Notes under the pieces: model-generated
The model's database searches: none
Told to the model about the DNA's origin: nothing
Seen by the model: only the letters and a program-made list of their open reading frames with translations
Made by a program: the position numbers and the translations under genes
Part shown: piece after piece, positions 5,926 to 7,894 of the stretch
Layout of the letters: each line of letters starts with the position of its first letter
How positions within the stretch are numbered: position 1 is the first letter of the stretch
Assembly (NCBI GenBank): GCA_009785015.1
Contig: WQXD01000174.1
Location: 1 to 7,894 of the forward strand
Source: Oscillospiraceae bacterium
GTDB taxonomy: Bacteria; Bacillota_A; Clostridia; Oscillospirales; WRJC01
Length of the DNA stretch: 7,894 nt
Direction of reading: 5' to 3'

Positions 5926-7029
5926 ATGGAAAAGCAAATAGAAGCGGCACGGCGCAGGCTTTCGGAAATACTCGGCAATCTGCCGCAGGATCCCGCCGAA
6001 ATCATACCGCAAATGACAGCGGCGGCGCTGCTTGTATGCCATATAAAACGCAGATTCCAATTTTTTTTCATGGAAATGGACGGCCAAAGAACCGTTTTGG
6101 CCGAAGAATTTGCCGTGTTCGCAAATGAGCTTGCCGAAATAGCCAAACTCGGCGGTATGAACTGCCTGACAGCCTTTGGACTGATGGGCGAAATTCCCAT
6201 ACGCCGCGCCGTCCTGTTCTTCGATTTTTTTGAATTTGTGCTGGAATACGCGGCAAAACGGCGATTTGACAATGTTTTTGCGAATATGCCGTCCGAGAAC
6301 GGAGGGACGGCGCTGAAGATACTGCTGCCCCGCGGGGCGCTCGACTGCGAAATGGAGGGGGAACTGATAAAAGCCGTCCGGGCGGAAAACGGCATTATCG
6401 AGCTGACCGACTTGCACAATATTGCCGGGTTCTGCCTGTCTTTTCCGGCTGCCGAACAAAAACGCGCAGGCGCTTTGCTTTGCCGAACCGAAGAACTGAT
6501 CCGTTTGAAGTCCCGCGTCCACGACCAAATGGGGCAAAAACTGAGTGTCCTGATGCATTTTCTGCGGCAGGGTCAATGGCCAAAGACGTTTTTTTCTTCC
6601 TTTTGCGCGGACTTGTCCGGCGGCTTGAAACAAATCGGCGAATTATCCGAACCACTCATCGACCCGGAGCCGGAACTTCAAGAGCTTGCGGCATTTTTTG
6701 AGCATATCTCCGGCAGGCTCGAAATAACCGGCGAATTTCCCAAAGACAGGGTCATCTTCTTTGTTTTGGTTCAAATACTGCGCGAAGCAGCTACAAACGC
6801 CGTCATACACGGCGGCGCCGATACGGTGCGCGCGGAAATCACGCGGGAGAAAGGAAATATCAAAATGAAAATAACCGACAGCGGCTCCGAAGCGCCGGGG
6901 CATATAACCGAGAGAGGCGGAATATCCGGTATGCGCCGGAATCTTGAAAAAATCGGCGGCAGGCTTGATGTAGAACTCACGCCGGGATTTGCGCTGAATG
7001 TGACGATACCGATATTGCCGGTATTTTGA
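5926..7029 (+). CDS. Soluble sensor histidine kinase, NarL/HisKA_3-type partner
   Basis: This 367-residue protein has no signal peptide and no convincing membrane helix, so the signal is probably cytoplasmic. The phosphorylation helix contains RVHDQMGQKLS (197-207); H199 in the HDxxxQ pattern is the likely phosphoacceptor, as in HisKA_3 kinases. The C-terminal ATPase domain has an N-box (REAATNAVIHG, 286-296, N291), a D-box (KITDSGSEAPG, 315-325, D318) and a G-box (ERGGISGMRRNL, 329-340). No known sensory domain (PAS, GAF) is recognised in residues 1-195. Residues about 93-175 have the same helix-strand order as the real ATPase domain but without its ATP-binding residues; see findings. The start at 5926 lies 3 nt after the preceding stop with a modest GGATGAG site inside that gene's end, pointing to translational coupling. 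The stop codon overlaps the ribosome binding site of the response regulator, its presumed partner. Confidence 0.9.
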   Translation: MEKQIEAARRRLSEILGNLPQDPAEIIPQMTAAALLVCHIKRRFQFFFMEMDGQRTVLAEEFAVFANELAEIAKLGGMNCLTAFGLMGEIPIRRAVLFFDFFEFVLEYAAKRRFDNVFANMPSENGGTALKILLPRGALDCEMEGELIKAVRAENGIIELTDLHNIAGFCLSFPAAEQKRAGALLCRTEELIRLKSRVHDQMGQKLSVLMHFLRQGQWPKTFFSSFCADLSGGLKQIGELSEPLIDPEPELQELAAFFEHISGRLEITGEFPKDRVIFFVLVQILREAATNAVIHGGADTVRAEITREKGNIKMKITDSGSEAPGHITERGGISGMRRNLEKIGGRLDVELTPGFALNVTIPILPVF

Positions 7030-7040
7030 GGAATAATTTT

Positions 7041-7679
7041 ATGAATGATACAAACGAACCGGTAAAAGTGATGATCGTGGACGATCACGAGATGATTCTC
7101 GATTCCCTTAAAAATGAATTTTGCCCGCAAAACGGGTTTACAGTGGTTTCAAGCCTCGCGAGCGCCGCTTTCGCGGAAGCGGAATGCCATATAAAACGCC
7201 CCGCGCTTATCATCATGGACGTCTGCACAAAAGGCGGAGCTTCCGGATTGGCCGCCGCGGGAAAGATCAGGGAGCGGTATCCCGAAATAAAGATCATTAT
7301 GACCAGCGGCTTTGACGAGATCACTTACGTCCCCCGCGCAAAGGAGCTCGGCGCGCACGCTTTCGTGTACAAAAGCCAGAGCCTCGGGTATTACCGCGAA
7401 ACCGCGTCAAGGGTGCTGGCGGGCGAACGCGTTTTTCCGGAGCGGAAAGTCATTCCGCTGCCCAAAGGGGAAACCCCGTTCACCGCCCGAGAAATGGAAA
7501 TTCTGCATATGATATGCAGGCAAAAAAAGATTGTTGATATCGCAAATGAACTTTTCATCGTAGAAAAAACCGTGAGGCGGCATATTGAAAATATGCTTAA
7601 TAAATCGGCGTTTAATTCCATGCTGGAACTTGTCATCTACGTCGTTTCAAACGGCTGGATCAACCCGAATTTTTTTTAA
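7041..7679 (+). CDS. Response regulator, receiver plus LuxR/NarL-type HTH
   Basis: This 212-residue regulator begins MNDTNEPVKVMIVDDHEM. The receiver domain (about 8-125) has the acidic pair D14/D15, phosphoacceptor D60 (LIIMDVCTKGG), T88 (IIMTSG) and K111 (FVYKSQS). The usual Pro after the phosphoacceptor (DxxMP) is replaced by DVCTKGGASGL. The HTH (about 147-205) reads FTAREMEIL, then VDIANELFIVEKTVRRHIENMLNK, a standard LuxR-type DNA-binding domain. The ATG at 7041 is chosen over an in-frame TTG at 7026, because GAGGA (7028-7032) lies 8 nt upstream of the ATG and the TTG overlaps the kinase stop. It is the last gene of the operon, 11 nt after the kinase. Targets are unknown; the operon itself and the lipoprotein gene that follows are the obvious candidates. 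Confidence 0.95.
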   Translation: MNDTNEPVKVMIVDDHEMILDSLKNEFCPQNGFTVVSSLASAAFAEAECHIKRPALIIMDVCTKGGASGLAAAGKIRERYPEIKIIMTSGFDEITYVPRAKELGAHAFVYKSQSLGYYRETASRVLAGERVFPERKVIPLPKGETPFTAREMEILHMICRQKKIVDIANELFIVEKTVRRHIENMLNKSAFNSMLELVIYVVSNGWINPNFF

Positions 7680-7681
7680 AA

Positions 7682-7699
7682 ATGGGTAATTTTACCCAT
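7682..7699. repeat. Perfect dyad just after the response regulator (operator or weak terminator)
   Basis: ATGGGTAA (7682-7689) and TTACCCAT (7692-7699) are exact reverse complements around a 2-nt centre, starting 3 nt after the operon's last stop codon. As RNA it could form a short hairpin. On the plus strand it is followed by GTTAAAAAC, not a U-run, so it is a poor intrinsic terminator there. It could also be an operator for the downstream promoter, about 20 bp upstream of its -35. Confidence 0.4.
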
Positions 7700-7716
7700 G
7701 TTAAAAACAAAAACGC

Positions 7717-7744
7717 TTGTTAAAATATTTATAATAAATATAAT
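7717..7744 (+). promoter_or_regulatory. Probable sigma-A-type promoter for the lipoprotein gene
   Basis: TTGTTA (7717-7722) and TATAAT (7739-7744) are separated by 16 bp, in an AT-rich spacer between the response regulator and the lipoprotein gene. The transcript would start near 7751, leaving a leader of about 34 nt that carries the TTGGAGG ribosome binding site. A second TATAAT (7730-7735) has no -35 at proper distance. Confidence 0.55.
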
Positions 7745-7784
7745 AAATGTGGAGTTCTATCCGCATAATTTGGAGGTAAAAACA

Positions 7785-7894
7785 ATGAAAAAAATCTTGG
7801 CTTTTATATTGGCAGCAGTGATGTTTGCAGGTCTGTTCGCGTTTGCCGCCTGTGACGGCGAAAAAAAGGATTCTTCCGGCGGTGGCGGCGACAT
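7785..7894 (+). CDS. Lipoprotein N-terminus, possibly a transporter solute-binding protein (truncated by window)
   Basis: Only 36 codons are visible before the right edge. MKKILAFILAAVMFAGLFAFAAC is a lipoprotein signal peptide: a Lys pair, a hydrophobic core and a lipobox-like FAAC with C23 as the lipidated residue (Phe at -3 is less usual than Leu). It is followed by a charged, Ser/Gly-rich linker (DGEKKDSSGGGGD) typical of surface lipoproteins. TTGGAGG (7770-7776) lies 8 nt before the ATG. Solute-binding proteins of ABC transporters often look like this in Gram-positive bacteria, but nothing visible proves that role. It has its own promoter after a 105-base gap, so it starts a new transcription unit and may be a target of the neighbouring two-component system. 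Confidence 0.75.
   Translation, partial: MKKILAFILAAVMFAGLFAFAACDGEKKDSSGGGGD

Noticed and set aside
5463..6419. Minus-strand open frame of 318 codons
   Set aside because: It spans antisense parts of three well-supported genes (beta subunit, gamma-like protein, kinase) and has no recognisable domain.
7026..7040. TTG start for the response regulator, five codons upstream
   Set aside because: It overlaps the kinase stop and has no ribosome binding site; GAGGA is well placed for the ATG at 7041.
7705..7725. Catabolite-repression (cre-like) site around AAACGCTTGTT
   Set aside because: Several mismatches to the cre consensus in either orientation.

Overview
The window looks like chromosomal DNA from an anaerobic, Gram-positive-type bacterium, most plausibly a member of the Bacillota/Clostridia. 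This is an inference from strong AGGAGG-like ribosome binding sites at about 8 nt spacing, sigma-A-type promoters in AT-rich spacers, a NarL-type two-component pair without membrane segments, a lipoprotein signal peptide, and ion-pumping enzymes (membrane pyrophosphatase, Na+-decarboxylase subunits) typical of fermentative anaerobes. No mobile element, rRNA, tRNA or CRISPR array is seen.

Layout. On the minus strand (1-2235) two genes are read leftwards from a promoter near 2271-2299. The first encodes an RpiB/LacAB-like sugar-phosphate isomerase. The second encodes a long cupin protein resembling class I mannose-6-phosphate isomerase; it has no stop before the left edge. A 213-base divergent spacer (2236-2448) holds promoters for both directions. 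On the plus strand (2449-7679) five closely spaced genes form one apparent operon: a membrane-bound pyrophosphatase (hppA), the beta subunit of a sodium-translocating decarboxylase, a 48-residue gamma-subunit-like protein, a soluble sensor histidine kinase and a LuxR/NarL-type response regulator. Gaps between them are 3-24 nt. After a 105-base spacer with a perfect dyad and a new promoter, a lipoprotein gene begins at 7785 and is cut by the right edge.

How the genes may work together. The minus-strand pair points to interconversion of sugar phosphates. The plus-strand operon couples two membrane ion pumps: one hydrolyses pyrophosphate, and the other is the membrane part of a biotin-dependent decarboxylase. 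The decarboxylase carboxyltransferase and biotin-carrier parts are not in the window and would have to be encoded elsewhere. The pyrophosphatase carries the Lys/Thr signature of K+-independent, proton-pumping enzymes, so the operon may combine H+ and Na+ energetics. The kinase and regulator at the end of the operon probably control it, or the lipoprotein/transport locus that follows, in response to a cytoplasmic signal. The kinase also seems to hold a second, degenerate ATPase-like module in its N-terminal half, which is the most unusual structural point seen here.
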